Positions 34,324-43,497 are shown, counted from the first letter of the stretch. The stretch: DNA of 64,000 nt from Pseudobutyrivibrio ruminis (GCA_015057315.1 SVER01000002.1:1-64000); one strand, 5' to 3'. Translations and numbers: made by a program. The notes: generated from the letters alone by a model not told the origin.

Positions 34324-34980
34324 ATGGAAAAGAAAAACATCAAAGCAGTGCTATTTGATATGGATGGCACACTTACCGATACAGAAAAATTCTATCAGAA
34401 GGCCTGGCCAGAGGCTTTAGCACACTTTGGTTACGAAATGACACCTGAACAGCCCTTAGAGCTTCGTTCCCTAGGGCGTCCTTTTGCTGTTGAAAAGTTT
34501 AAGGAATGGTACGGAGAAGATTTTGATTATTGGGCAGTCAGAGAGTATCGAAAGACTCTGGTAGAGCAGATTCTTAAGGAAACAGGAATTCCTCTTAAGC
34601 CTGGTGCCAAGGAGACATTAAAATGGCTTAGGGACCATGATGTTTTCATTTCTCTTGTCACTGCCAACGATAGGGAGCGTGCCAACAGATATCTTAAAAA
34701 GATTGGTTTATTTGAATATTTTAACGCAGTAGTGTGTGCAGATATGGTTGAAAGAGGAAAGCCTGCACCTGATATCTATGCCTATGCCTGTAAGACACTT
34801 GGCATTGCACCTCAGGAGACCTATGCAGTGGAGGATTCACCTAATGGCTGCATTAGTGCATATCAGGCTGGATGCAATGTAATTATGATTCCTGATTTGA
34901 CTGAGCCAGATGAAGAGCTTAAGAAGGTATTATATGCAAGATTAGACTGCCTGCTTGATATAGGTGATTTATTTAAATAA
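34324..34980 (+). CDS. HAD-family hydrolase (beta-phosphoglucomutase-like)
   Basis: 218 residues. The HAD motifs are present: AVLFDMDGTLTDTE (motif I, two catalytic aspartates), VTAND (motif II), K in VERGKPAPDIY (motif III) and YAVEDSPNGC (motif IV). The cap between about 20 and 85 is helical, as in subfamily I proteins such as phosphoglycolate phosphatases and beta-phosphoglucomutases. Placement after the amylase suggests sugar-phosphate metabolism, but the substrate is not readable. ATG 34324 follows AGAGAGG; an upstream in-frame ATG at 34282 lacks a site. Downstream there is no T run before the FIST gene. Confidence 0.9.
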   Translation: MEKKNIKAVLFDMDGTLTDTEKFYQKAWPEALAHFGYEMTPEQPLELRSLGRPFAVEKFKEWYGEDFDYWAVREYRKTLVEQILKETGIPLKPGAKETLKWLRDHDVFISLVTANDRERANRYLKKIGLFEYFNAVVCADMVERGKPAPDIYAYACKTLGIAPQETYAVEDSPNGCISAYQAGCNVIMIPDLTEPDEELKKVLYARLDCLLDIGDLFK

Positions 34981-35157
34981 TATTAGTGCTTCCCCTCAAA
35001 ATCTGACAACTTAATGAAATATATGTGAAAAACCGTCATCTAGCAGTTAAATGTGGTAAATTTCAGTATATAGACTTCTTATTGGCAACTTTGTGTTTTG
35101 TCATCACGAAGGCCAGCAAGAAGTAAAAATGTCACGGATTTTGGGGAAGGAGTCAAC

Positions 35158-36252
35158 ATGCAAATTTCTATTGGAACATCTACAAAGGCTGATTGTAATG
35201 GGGCTGTTGCAGAGGCAACTGCTAAGGTTAGTAATCCTAATTTGTTAATATTACTCTGTTCTTACGAGCATTTAAAAGATGCATCTAAGATTATTTCGGA
35301 AAAATATAAGGGCGTACCGCTTATTGGTACAAGCACAACTTCATATTTTGAATCTGAATCATCGGACAAGAGAATGATAGTTCTTTGCTTCGGAAGTGAT
35401 GTTGCTGCTGAGGTTGGAATTATCAGAAAGCTTTCATCAGCTCCTATTGCAGACATTGCAGCTATGGAGGAGAAGGTGTCTAAGATTCAGGCTGGAGATA
35501 GCAATACAGTGTGCTTAGAATTCTGTACTAATGATGAAGAGCGTCTTGTTACCACTATGAATGTAGCGCTGGAAAGAAGCCGTATTCCTGTTGTAGGTGG
35601 TACAATATTTGGTTATCCAGCAGGAGCTAAAGGATATGCCATGCTTAATGGAAACTTATACGAAGATGCATGTTGCTACGCACTTATCAAGAATAAGTCT
35701 GGCAAGATTAGAACATATTCCGAAAACATCTTTGGACCTATGGAATGTGGCAAGACACATATTGCAACAAAGGTTAATCTTGCTAAGAAGGAGCTTATTT
35801 CATTGGATGGCCGTCCAGCAGCAGATGTTTACTGCGAGGATGCAGGCGTTAGCCGCTCAGAGCTTGTAGACAATGTGCTTGTAAGCCCACTTGGACGTGT
35901 TATTGGTGATGAAATATTTATCAGTAGCCCTTATGAGATTGGAAGCAATGGCTCATTGATAAACTACAAGAAGATTAATGAGAACGATACAATTCAGGTA
36001 CTTGAACTGAAGGATTACGAGGAAATAGGAAACGATACAAGAAGAACAATTAAAGATGAAAATAGTAAGATTTCGTTTATCTTCTCAGTGAATTGTATCT
36101 ATAGACACTTGCTATTTAATCAGCGCAATTATATGACGGATTTCCTAACAGCTATGAAATCGGTGGGACCACATGTAGGAATCGTTGGTGGTGGAGAGCA
36201 GTATAAGAAACAACATGTAAATCAGACAATGGTTTGCGCTGTATTTGAATAA
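35158..36252 (+). CDS. FIST-domain sensory protein
   Basis: 364 residues. N-terminal FIST_N part ([46 protein letters not shown]) and C-terminal FIST_C part ([40 protein letters not shown]) are both recognisable. FIST domains are thought to bind small ligands such as amino acids and occur in signalling proteins. This one has no output domain of its own. The gene 17 bases downstream encodes a soluble chemoreceptor-like output domain, so the two probably form one sensor. The open frame extends upstream to a TTG, but ATG 35158 has GGAAGGAG six bases before it. The long 177-base leader has no known element that I see. Confidence 0.88.
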   Translation: MQISIGTSTKADCNGAVAEATAKVSNPNLLILLCSYEHLKDASKIISEKYKGVPLIGTSTTSYFESESSDKRMIVLCFGSDVAAEVGIIRKLSSAPIADIAAMEEKVSKIQAGDSNTVCLEFCTNDEERLVTTMNVALERSRIPVVGGTIFGYPAGAKGYAMLNGNLYEDACCYALIKNKSGKIRTYSENIFGPMECGKTHIATKVNLAKKELISLDGRPAADVYCEDAGVSRSELVDNVLVSPLGRVIGDEIFISSPYEIGSNGSLINYKKINENDTIQVLELKDYEEIGNDTRRTIKDENSKISFIFSVNCIYRHLLFNQRNYMTDFLTAMKSVGPHVGIVGGGEQYKKQHVNQTMVCAVFE

Positions 36253-36269
36253 GATTGCAGGAGGTCAGT

Positions 36270-37229
36270 ATGGGACTTTTTAGTAGAAAAAACAAAGTAG
36301 AGGCACCAGTAGAGGTGCAAAATATGTCTGAGAAAAAGGCTGATATCAAGGATAGAATGAAGGCTATCAAGGAAGTAGGCAGGTTTTCTATTGAGCAGAA
36401 GGATAAGCTACAGCAGGAGGAGGCTAATACCATTCAAGGTATTGAAACTATCAGAGATTCTTTTTCTGTGGTAGAGAACAAATACGGAAGTATCTCTGAA
36501 TCGGTAGCTAATTTCCAAAATGAGTTTAAGACAGTCGAAGAAATAACACAGGCATTTGATGAAATTGTTAAGAAGCTGGTTCAGACTGCTGATGATTCTC
36601 ACAATGGAATGGAGAACGTAGATAGAAGCTCTGGCGCAGTTTCAGATACCATTGCAGAGGTTGAAAAGGTGTTTGAAGCCTTCCAGGCAAGCTTTGATGA
36701 AATCAGAGAAAAGGTAGAGCTTATCGGTGGCTTTGCAAAGCAAACAAATCTGCTTGCTCTTAATGCATCTATTGAGGCTGCCCGTGCTGGTGAGGCAGGA
36801 CGAGGATTTGCCGTTGTTGCTGATGAGGTTACTAATCTATCTACAGAAATCCAAAGTGTAGTTACATCAATCTTCGAAAGTATGCAGGCTCTTGATGAAA
36901 ACAATAACCGCTTGGTTGAGTCAGTAGACCATACCAAAGAGGCAATCGAAAAATCTCATGATAAGGTTGTGGAGACCCAGGAGGTTGTAGGCCAGATAAA
37001 AACTGTTGCTGATGAGGTTACAGACCAAAGTATTCAAATGGCAGGAGTGTTTAAAAACTGCGAGAGCTCAATTAACAGTATTTCTGATAATATCGAGGAT
37101 TCCAGAAGTTATTTTGATACCGTTTCAAATGACATCGAGGATATTAAAGTTAAGATTACCAAAAAAGGCTTTATGTTTGAGGATATGAATAATGTCCTAG
37201 AGCAAATTGACCCATTAACAAATCTATGA
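36270..37229 (+). CDS. Cytoplasmic methyl-accepting chemotaxis-like protein
   Basis: 319 residues with no signal peptide or membrane segment. The core is the MCP signalling hairpin tip, [20 protein letters not shown] (about 160-180), with long coiled-coil-like helices before (from about 50) and after it. Normally this tip binds CheA/CheW. The N terminus ([19 protein letters not shown]) has no recognisable sensor domain. Together with the preceding FIST gene, which has no output, it may form a two-protein soluble chemoreceptor. AGGAGGTCAGT precedes ATG 36270. A complex hairpin region follows. Confidence 0.9.
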   Translation: MGLFSRKNKVEAPVEVQNMSEKKADIKDRMKAIKEVGRFSIEQKDKLQQEEANTIQGIETIRDSFSVVENKYGSISESVANFQNEFKTVEEITQAFDEIVKKLVQTADDSHNGMENVDRSSGAVSDTIAEVEKVFEAFQASFDEIREKVELIGGFAKQTNLLALNASIEAARAGEAGRGFAVVADEVTNLSTEIQSVVTSIFESMQALDENNNRLVESVDHTKEAIEKSHDKVVETQEVVGQIKTVADEVTDQSIQMAGVFKNCESSINSISDNIEDSRSYFDTVSNDIEDIKVKITKKGFMFEDMNNVLEQIDPLTNL

Positions 37230-37232
37230 CTT

Positions 37233-37345
37233 CTTGTGGGCTACTTAAGGAAAAAGCCCACAAGAACTTGGCTTCGCCAAGCAATATTTTCTTTCAGAAA
37301 ATATTGGTCTATGTCCAGTTCTTGTTTTTCTGATGAAAAACAAAA
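37233..37345 (+). other. Multibranched 3' UTR structure (element F)
   Basis: CTTGTGGGCT (37233-37242) pairs with AGCCCACAAG (37255-37264); then AAGAAC pairs with GTTCTT about 55 bases on and encloses two hairpins, TTGGC-ttc-GCCAA and CAATATTTTC-tttca-GAAAATATTG; a GTTTTTC-tgat-GAAAAAC hairpin follows. Stacked structure in the 3' UTR of the chemoreceptor gene; function unknown. Confidence 0.7.
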
Positions 37346-37364
37346 ACCTATAAAAATAACGCTA

Positions 37365-37390
37365 CAGGTTTTGAGCCTGTAGCGCTTTTT
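37365..37390. terminator. Terminator of the PfoR-like gene
   Basis: GCTACAGG-ttttgag-CCTGTAGC (extended by GC pairs) followed by TTTTTTTA; it lies directly at the end of the minus-strand gene and also after the chemoreceptor gene, so it can act in both directions. Confidence 0.8.
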
Positions 37391-38473
37391 TTATTCTAAT
37401 CGCATATCACCATCCTTAACCCAGCCAAGCTTTACGGCCACCAGGTTAAATAAAGGACAAAGCACAGCAGGAAGTATGAAGCATATCAGGATTAGTCCAA
37501 TCCAGTCCATAGCAGTTATGGCTGTCTTGGTTCCAGCTGCAATATCATTTACCCAGCCAGTGTACACACCAATCTGCCCAACTAATCCGCAGGTTCCCAT
37601 GCCTGATGAAACAGCAGCGCCGTTCATTTCCATCTTAAATATGCAGGTGGCAATAGGACCAGTTATTGCTGAACATAGTATTGGTGAAATCCAAATACGA
37701 GGATTCTTGATAATGTTTGGCATTTGAAGCATTGAGGTTCCAATGCCCTGTGAAATCAAGCCGCCCCATTTGTTTTCCTTAAAGCTCATTACTGCAAAGC
37801 CCACCATCTGTGCACAACAGCCTGCTACAGCAGCACCTCCTGCAAGGCCTGTAAGGGAAAGGGCTGCGCATATTGCAGCAGAGGAAATAGGCAGTGTAAG
37901 TGCGATTCCTACAATCACTGAAACTAGGATTCCCATGATAAATGGCTGCTTTGTTGTAGCCCACATAATAAGTGTACCAACAGAGCTTGCGGCTTTGCCA
38001 AGGGCAGGAGCCCACCAGGCTGATAGTGCAATACCTACACCGATAGTTACAAGTGGTGTAATTAGAATATCAATCTTTGTTTCCTTGGAAACAGCCTTGC
38101 CTATTTCAGCAGAAATAATGGCTACAAAAAGTACTGCAAGTGGACCACCTGCGCCACCAAGAGCATTAGAGGCAAATCCCACTGTGATAAGTGAAAATAG
38201 CACAAGTGGTGGTGCCTGTAGCGCATATCCGATTGCAACAGCCATAGCAGGACCGCTCATTGCTGTGGCAAGACCGCCAACTGTGTAATCTACACCAGCC
38301 ACGGTGGCAACAGGTACTGTAAGAAATCCTATTCCAAACTGTGTACCAATTGTATTAATGATTGTGCCAATCAGCAGGGAACAAAAAAGTCCCTGTGCCA
38401 TAGCACCAAGAGCATCGATGAGATATCTCTTAACTGAAATCTCTATGTTTTTTCTTTTTAAAAACTCTTTCAT
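37391..38473 (-). CDS. PfoR-like membrane protein (PTS EIIC_2 family)
   Basis: 360 residues, very hydrophobic, with about ten membrane segments and glycine-rich loops (GGLATAMSGPAMAVAIGYAL, NALGGAGGPLAVLFVAI, SGMGTCGLVGQIG). This matches the COG3641 family, first met as the toxin regulator PfoR of Clostridium perfringens and now grouped in Pfam with PTS EIIC-like transporters. The transported compound is unknown and no PTS EIIA/B genes are adjacent. The minus-strand start has AAAGGAGAAGATTT. It is transcribed alone, divergent from a histidine phosphatase gene. Confidence 0.85.
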   Translation of the reverse strand: MKEFLKRKNIEISVKRYLIDALGAMAQGLFCSLLIGTIINTIGTQFGIGFLTVPVATVAGVDYTVGGLATAMSGPAMAVAIGYALQAPPLVLFSLITVGFASNALGGAGGPLAVLFVAIISAEIGKAVSKETKIDILITPLVTIGVGIALSAWWAPALGKAASSVGTLIMWATTKQPFIMGILVSVIVGIALTLPISSAAICAALSLTGLAGGAAVAGCCAQMVGFAVMSFKENKWGGLISQGIGTSMLQMPNIIKNPRIWISPILCSAITGPIATCIFKMEMNGAAVSSGMGTCGLVGQIGVYTGWVNDIAAGTKTAITAMDWIGLILICFILPAVLCPLFNLVAVKLGWVKDGDMRLE

Positions 38474-38562
38474 AAATCTTCTCCTTTAATAGTTAGTAAC
38501 AGTTGTATTATAATTGATTTAATCGCGGGTAAAAAGATATTTTATAAAAAGAGGTAATAGAT

Positions 38563-39234
38563 TTGAGAATATTACTAGTTCGTCACGGACAGACTGATTT
38601 GAATGTACAAAAAAGATTGCAGGGAAGCTCTGAGATTCCACTTAATGCAAGGGGCAGACAGCAGGCAAGCCTTACCCATGAATATGTGGTAGAAAATGGT
38701 CTGCTTCCTACTAAGGTGATATCAAGCCCACTTGGTAGGGCAATAGAAACAGGCTGCATTATTGCGGGTATTGATATTAGCGGATTTAAGGAGAAGGAAA
38801 TAACAAGAGATTATATGCCAGATTCCATCGAGATAGATAATGATTTAATTGAGATGTCTTTTGGAATCTACGAGAAAAGAAATATGGGGCAAGAGAATCC
38901 TAAGTTCTTACATGAGTGCTTTGACAGGCCAGACGGCTACAATCCACCAAAGGATGGGGAATGCTATGATGAAGTAGTTGCAAGAGCAGGCAATGTGGTG
39001 GAAAGACTTAGAAAAAGAATAAACGCAGGAGAGTTTTCTAAGGATGATATCATTATGCTGGTAAGCCATGGTGCCCTAAGTCACGGCATGTTTGAATATA
39101 TCAAAAAAACTCCACGTGAAAAGTATTGGAATGTGGATTTTAACAACTGCGCCATAGCAGAATTGTTTATATCTGCAGATGGAAATGGCGACGATTATAA
39201 ATTTATTTCAGATGGATTTGAGAAGAATTGGTAG
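38563..39234 (+). CDS. Histidine phosphatase family protein (TTG start)
   Basis: 223 residues. The family signature is at the N terminus: ILLVRHGQTDLN (catalytic His 8 or so) and NARGRQQA, with the second histidine in MLVSHGALSHGM. This is the phosphoglycerate-mutase-like fold shared by phosphatases and mutases; the substrate cannot be told. The start is a TTG at 38563, six bases after GAGGTAAT, and no in-frame ATG precedes the RHG motif, so TTG is probably used. The next gene (DUF4250) starts 35 bases on. Confidence 0.92.
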   Translation: MRILLVRHGQTDLNVQKRLQGSSEIPLNARGRQQASLTHEYVVENGLLPTKVISSPLGRAIETGCIIAGIDISGFKEKEITRDYMPDSIEIDNDLIEMSFGIYEKRNMGQENPKFLHECFDRPDGYNPPKDGECYDEVVARAGNVVERLRKRINAGEFSKDDIIMLVSHGALSHGMFEYIKKTPREKYWNVDFNNCAIAELFISADGNGDDYKFISDGFEKNW

Positions 39235-39269
39235 GATTCGTTCTGAAATAAACTAAAGCAGGAGGTTAT

Positions 39270-39446
39270 ATGAATTTTCCAAAGGATCCAGTGATGCTTT
39301 TATCTGTTGTAAACACTGCACTTCGTGATTACTACAGTAGCTTTGAGGCATTGGTTGAAGATAACGAGGTAGATGGTGATGAAATCATAGCTAAGCTCGC
39401 AATGATTGATTATCACTATGACCCCGAAAAAAACAAGTTTAGGTAG
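39270..39446 (+). CDS. DUF4250 small protein
   Basis: 58 residues, too short for most gene callers but with an excellent AGGAGG site and ATG at 39270. It begins MNFPKDPVMLLSVVNTALRD and ends DYHYDPEKNKFR, which fits the DUF4250 family of small acidic proteins common in clostridia. No function is known. It is in the same operon direction as the histidine phosphatase and the CapA-like gene, with nine bases to the next start. Confidence 0.88.
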   Translation: MNFPKDPVMLLSVVNTALRDYYSSFEALVEDNEVDGDEIIAKLAMIDYHYDPEKNKFR

Positions 39447-39455
39447 AGGAGGATT

Positions 39456-40586
39456 ATGAAGAAATTTTTTAAGGTATTGATTAATACTATGTTAATCGCA
39501 GTGTTAGTGTGCGCTGTGGGGTGGTACTTTGTAGGGGATGACCTTTTTGAAAAGGCTCTTGGTAATGAAAAGCAGGTGGCAGCTCAGACACAGGAGACTA
39601 TTGTAGAAAAGGAAGTTGTGGCAGAATCTGAGCCTGCGGTGGAACCAGCGCCAGCCCAGACTACTACAAATATCGTATTTACCGGTGACGTTGAAATCAG
39701 TGAATATGTCCAGTCTGCTTATAATGCAAAAGGAATTGACGGTGTGGCATCTGCAGATGTTCAGTCGCTACTTCGGGATTCTACATTTACAATGATAAAC
39801 AACGAATTCTGCTTTTCTGAAAGAGGGCAGAAGGCGCCTGACAAGCAGTATACATTTAGGGTGAATCCTGGATATGTAAGCATTTTGGGGGACCTTGGTG
39901 TGGATATCGCAGGTCTTGCCAACAACCACGTGCTGGATTTTGGTCACGATGCACTTACCGACACCTTCACCACATTAGAGGGTGCAGGCATTGATTATAC
40001 TGGTGCAGGAAATAGCTTAGAGGACGCCAGCAAGCTTATCATAAAGACTGATGATATGGGAAGAACCTACGGTTTTCTTGCAGCCAGCCACGTTATCCCA
40101 GTAGGAAGCTGGAACGTGCTTAATTCACAGCCAGGTGAGTTCTGCTTTTACGACGAGACAGATTTATTAAATGCCATTACAGCGGCCCGCCCACAGGTGG
40201 ATTACTTGTTCGTAATGGTTCACTGGGGCGTGGAGCACACCACAGAGCTTACAGACTACCAGGCCAATGACGGTCATAAAATGATAGATGCTGGTGCAGA
40301 CGCAGTTATCGGCATGCACAGCCACTGCCTACAGCCAGTGGAATATTACAATGGCAAGCCTATTTTTTACAGCCTTGGCAATTTCATTTTTAACCAGTCC
40401 ATCAAATCAGGCGGCGGTGGAGCAGTACAGTTTAGTGTTGATGAAAATGGCACCGTAACCTACCGCATCATTCCTATAACTGCAAGTAATGCATGCACTT
40501 CAGTAGACCCAAGCGGTTACAGCTATGTTGAAAGCATTTCGAGCAATGTAGCAGTGGGAGAAGATGGGGTGATTAGTGAGAGGTAA
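39456..40586 (+). CDS. CapA-family surface protein (poly-gamma-glutamate type)
   Basis: 376 residues. A membrane anchor or signal segment at about 8-28 (LINTMLIAVLVCAVGWYFV) is followed by a short linker and the CapA/PGA_cap metallophosphatase-like domain: IVFTGDVEIS, LANNHVLDFG, VMVHWGVEHT, IGMHSHCLQPVEYYNGKPI and SLGNFIFNQ carry the usual metal ligands. CapA proteins help make or release poly-gamma-glutamate; single CapA-like genes like this one, with no capBC, are of uncertain role. GAGGAGGATT precedes ATG. A copy of the dispersed element follows directly after the stop. Confidence 0.9.
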   Translation: MKKFFKVLINTMLIAVLVCAVGWYFVGDDLFEKALGNEKQVAAQTQETIVEKEVVAESEPAVEPAPAQTTTNIVFTGDVEISEYVQSAYNAKGIDGVASADVQSLLRDSTFTMINNEFCFSERGQKAPDKQYTFRVNPGYVSILGDLGVDIAGLANNHVLDFGHDALTDTFTTLEGAGIDYTGAGNSLEDASKLIIKTDDMGRTYGFLAASHVIPVGSWNVLNSQPGEFCFYDETDLLNAITAARPQVDYLFVMVHWGVEHTTELTDYQANDGHKMIDAGADAVIGMHSHCLQPVEYYNGKPIFYSLGNFIFNQSIKSGGGGAVQFSVDENGTVTYRIIPITASNACTSVDPSGYSYVESISSNVAVGEDGVISER

Positions 40587-40590
40587 AATA

Positions 40591-40637
40591 GCCTTCCCCC
40601 TCTGGGGGAAGGTGTCTGCGCAGCAGACGGATGAGGG
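40591..40637. repeat. 47-bp dispersed palindromic element, copy 3
   Basis: CCTTCCCCC-tct-GGGGGAAGG, then GTCTGC-gca-GCAGAC and GGATGAGGG, nearly the same as copy 1. It starts five bases after the CapA-like gene. There is no strong T run. Confidence 0.85.
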
Positions 40638-40698
40638 TAATACATAGCTACAACCTCATCAGCCACCTAATGTGCTAGCCTTTTATCAATGAGAAGTC

Positions 40699-41751
40699 TT
40701 ATAATTCACTCTCAAAATATTCTATCAGCCTATTCACATTCAAATCTGAGTGCTCCACCTCCCTAGAGTAAAGGTATATTGTTTCTGCAAGATTTGTTTT
40801 TGGAAGGGCTGAGTCTAACATCATCAGCCAGCGGGTGCTTTGAACTGCAATCATGGTCCGGGCGTAGATTTGACCATCGTAGACTGCACCACAGAAGTAG
40901 GTATAAAGCAGGCATTCTAGAAGCTTTTCAAATAGGAATTCTTTTTCAGCTGCTGGATACATGGTAGCCTTCCAAGTGGTGAAGCTTTCTTTATGGGCAA
41001 TCCAAAAAGCTTTGGCTTCTTTAATAGAATCTCGCCATGATTCCTCCAAAACTTCCATTTCGATTAGGGCATCAAAGCCCTTGATGCAATTATCTAAAGA
41101 TAGCATAGCGCTGGTGCCTGTAGTTTCAAAGGTGTCATCAGTAGTTACATCATCCATCTCAAAAATATCGCCCTCGTCATATAGCTCTTGTAGTTTTAGC
41201 GACATGCAGGCAATGATATTCATTCGCTCCTGAAGAGGAAGAGCTGTTTCCTTTGCTATAGCAAACATTTTATCTCTAGCGTACTCTAGCTTGTCGTAAA
41301 GCATGAAATCAAAATCTTCGAATTCCTCAGGATCATCGCAAGCTTCATCCTCAGTTTCAGTTATCCCAAATTCAAAGTCAGGCTCCAACATCATCCTGGT
41401 CACCTCAGGGCAGGACAATGACAGCGAATATTCCCTGATATCTAGGAACTCCTCAATGTGTCTTGGAAACATCCTGCAGGTATTGCAAAGATAATCCTCT
41501 CCAAGTGTAGACTGCAAATCACAAAGCCCATTATCGTTAAGCATTGCACATCTGCTGGCATTTTGCTTGAAACACTGCTCACTGTAATCTATGCCAGCCT
41601 TCAGCTTATCAGAAAAATTCCCGGAAGTATTCGTGTATTTATTAACGCTGTCCTCATCAATCACAATCTGCCACCCAATGCAGCAGCTCTTCGGACATTT
41701 ATCAGCTATGCACTTAAACTCATCGTAACCTGTTTGTTTCCTGTAAAGCAT
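40699..41751 (-). CDS. fliB: Flagellin lysine-N-methylase FliB
   Basis: 350 residues. The FliB pattern is clear: MLYRKQTGYDEFKCIADKCP with CC at about 22-23, followed by NASRCAMLNDNGLCDLQ and LGEDYLCNTCRMFPR, a cysteine-rich N-terminal half that binds an iron-sulfur cluster in the family. FliB methylates surface lysines of flagellin. No flagellar gene lies in this window, so the target is elsewhere. The gene is transcribed alone on the minus strand; AAGAGGTAGAC precedes its ATG. The cells are therefore likely motile, in line with the chemoreceptor-like gene nearby. Confidence 0.93.
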   Translation of the reverse strand: MLYRKQTGYDEFKCIADKCPKSCCIGWQIVIDEDSVNKYTNTSGNFSDKLKAGIDYSEQCFKQNASRCAMLNDNGLCDLQSTLGEDYLCNTCRMFPRHIEEFLDIREYSLSLSCPEVTRMMLEPDFEFGITETEDEACDDPEEFEDFDFMLYDKLEYARDKMFAIAKETALPLQERMNIIACMSLKLQELYDEGDIFEMDDVTTDDTFETTGTSAMLSLDNCIKGFDALIEMEVLEESWRDSIKEAKAFWIAHKESFTTWKATMYPAAEKEFLFEKLLECLLYTYFCGAVYDGQIYARTMIAVQSTRWLMMLDSALPKTNLAETIYLYSREVEHSDLNVNRLIEYFESEL

Positions 41752-42180
41752 GTCTACCTCTTAAATAAATTTCTAGAAGGCATTATAACATAGTTTTAGG
41801 CTTTGCTCTTAGGAAAACTAGGAATCTTTGCTGAACCCGCTGTGCTGCTTTCCGATGCTTTCCACTGCTCACCGCTGCTCACCGCTGTGCTGAAACCCAC
41901 TGCGCGTATAAAAACATGGAAATTACCTAGTTCTATATGCGTATCCCTCCCCTTTAACCAGAGGTCACGCGTATAAAAAGCAAAAAAATCGCTATTTTTA
42001 TCCGTGCAAAATGGGCGATTATGGCTGATTTAGGCTGATTTGCGCATATAAAAATAGAGAGAAAATCAAATTTTATACGCGCGGGTCTAAAAAACAGTGA
42101 AATACGCGTATAAAATCTCTAGAATTAATAAAAATTATAGCGCGGGGGAAAGAAAAGCGCTCCCACAAGGTGTGTAATAA
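41752..42180. other. Long intergenic region with repeated GCGTATAAAA words
   Basis: No protein is evident. The left third has small tandem repeats (CTGCTCACCG, CACTGCTCACC). The words GCGTATAAAA or a close variant occur at about 41904, 41969, 42042 (GCGCATATAAAA), 42071 (reverse) and 42106, with a partial one at 41939. The spacing is 30-75 bases. They lie 240-450 bases before pta and may be binding sites of a regulator. Nothing else is recognisable. Confidence 0.6.
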
Positions 42181-42352
42181 TTGACAAATAATTAACAAAA
42201 AAATACAAAAAAGTACAAAATAAGAAACATTTTAAAATACCACCCATTTTTCACAAAAAAGTAGTACACTAGCAATTGGTTTTGAAAAACTAACACCTTG
42301 GTTTTACTTAAGGTTAAAATATTTATTTAAAGAAAGAAAAGAGGAATTAAAA
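42181..42352 (+). promoter_or_regulatory. Promoter region of pta
   Basis: TTGACA (42181-42186), 17 bases, TACAAA (42204-42209) make a plausible sigma-A promoter, although the region is so A-rich that other start sites are possible. The leader of about 140 bases has an imperfect CCTT/AAGG stem around 42296-42314. The ribosome site GAGG precedes ATG 42353. Confidence 0.5.
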
Positions 42353-43336
42353 ATGGCAGGATTTGGAGCATTAATTGACATCCTTAAAAAGGATCCTAAG
42401 AAAATCGTATTTACAGAGGGTACAGACCACAGAATTATTGAGGCATCTAGCCGTCTTCTTGGTTCTGATTTCTTACAGCCAATTCTTATTGGTAAGGAAG
42501 AGGAAGTAAAGGCAGCAGCTGAGGATGCTGGTTTTAACATTCGTGGTGCAGTTATTATTGATCCAGATAACTACGATAGATTTGATGAGATGTGTGAGCT
42601 TTTCTGTGAGCTTAGAAAGTCAAAGGGCGTTACAATGGAGCAGGCTGCTGCTACATGTAAGCAGGCTAACTACTTCGGTACAATGCTTGTAAAGATGGGT
42701 GTTGCAGATGCACTTTTAGGTGGTGCTACATACTCAACAGCTGATACAGTTCGTCCAGCACTTCAGGTTATTAAGACAAAGCCAGGCAACAGCATCGTAT
42801 CTTCTTGCTTCATCATGGTACGTAACTCAGCTACAGGTGATAGAGAAGTGCTTGCAATGGGTGACTGCGCTATTAACATTAAGCCAAACGCTGATGAGCT
42901 TGCTGAAATCGCAGGCGAGACAGCAGAGTGCGCTAAGATTTTTGGTATTGATCCTAAGATTGCTATGCTTTCATACTCAACACTTGGTTCTGGAAAGGGC
43001 GAGGATGTTGATAAGATGCGTGAAGCTACAGCAAAGGCTAAGGAGAAGTATCCTACACTTGATATCGAAGGCGAGCTTCAGTTCGATGCAGCTGTTTCTC
43101 CACGTGTTGCAAAGACAAAGTGCCCAGATTCAACAGTAGCTGGACATGCTAACACATTCATCTTCCCAGATATCAATGCTGGTAACATCGGATATAAGAT
43201 TGCACAGCGTCTTGGTGGTTTTGATGCTTACGGCCCAATCCTTCTTGGACTTAATGCACCAATCAACGACTTGTCTCGTGGTTGCAATGCACAGGAAGTA
43301 TACTCAATGGCTATAATTACTGCCGCTCTTGCTTAA
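42353..43336 (+). CDS. pta: Phosphate acetyltransferase
   Basis: 327 residues, the length of the short single-domain Pta. Converts acetyl-CoA and phosphate to acetyl phosphate, normally followed by acetate kinase to yield ATP and acetate. Family motifs: EGTDHRIIEASSRL, ADALLGGATYSTADTVRPAL, SCFIMV, MLSYSTLGSGKGEDVDKM, GELQFDAAVSP and FPDINAGNIGYKIAQRLGG. Codon use is strongly biased to a few codons, as in highly expressed genes. AGAGGAATTAAAA precedes ATG. No ackA is next to it. A multibranched hairpin region follows. Confidence 0.96.
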   Translation: MAGFGALIDILKKDPKKIVFTEGTDHRIIEASSRLLGSDFLQPILIGKEEEVKAAAEDAGFNIRGAVIIDPDNYDRFDEMCELFCELRKSKGVTMEQAAATCKQANYFGTMLVKMGVADALLGGATYSTADTVRPALQVIKTKPGNSIVSSCFIMVRNSATGDREVLAMGDCAINIKPNADELAEIAGETAECAKIFGIDPKIAMLSYSTLGSGKGEDVDKMREATAKAKEKYPTLDIEGELQFDAAVSPRVAKTKCPDSTVAGHANTFIFPDINAGNIGYKIAQRLGGFDAYGPILLGLNAPINDLSRGCNAQEVYSMAIITAALA

Positions 43337-43344
43337 TCTAGGTT

Positions 43345-43497
43345 GAGAAGCAGAACAGCCAGCACACATATGTATCTCTGACACGCTTTCGCTCATGTCG
43401 CGCTCATTGCCCTACTTAGAAGCCTCTTCCAGAGCCTTCTAAGTAGGGATGGCGCTTTAAGGTCATGAGATACACATGAGTCCTGTCTGTTCTTTTT
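43345..43497 (+). terminator. Multibranched terminator-like structure (element E)
   Basis: AGAACAG (43353-43359) pairs with CTGTTCT before a run of seven T. Inside, GTATCTC pairs with GAGATAC, and two hairpins stand at the apex: GAC...GTC, and CCCTACTTAGAAG (43412-43424) pairing with CTTCTAAGTAGGG (43437-43449). The whole 150-base region is one branched structure closed by a T run, so termination of pta is likely, but it is far more elaborate than an ordinary terminator. Confidence 0.75.

Noticed and set aside
35000-35157. Possible c-di-GMP riboswitch before the FIST gene
   Set aside because: GTCACGG and AAGGCCAGCAAG recall parts of that aptamer but the conserved core and loop are missing.
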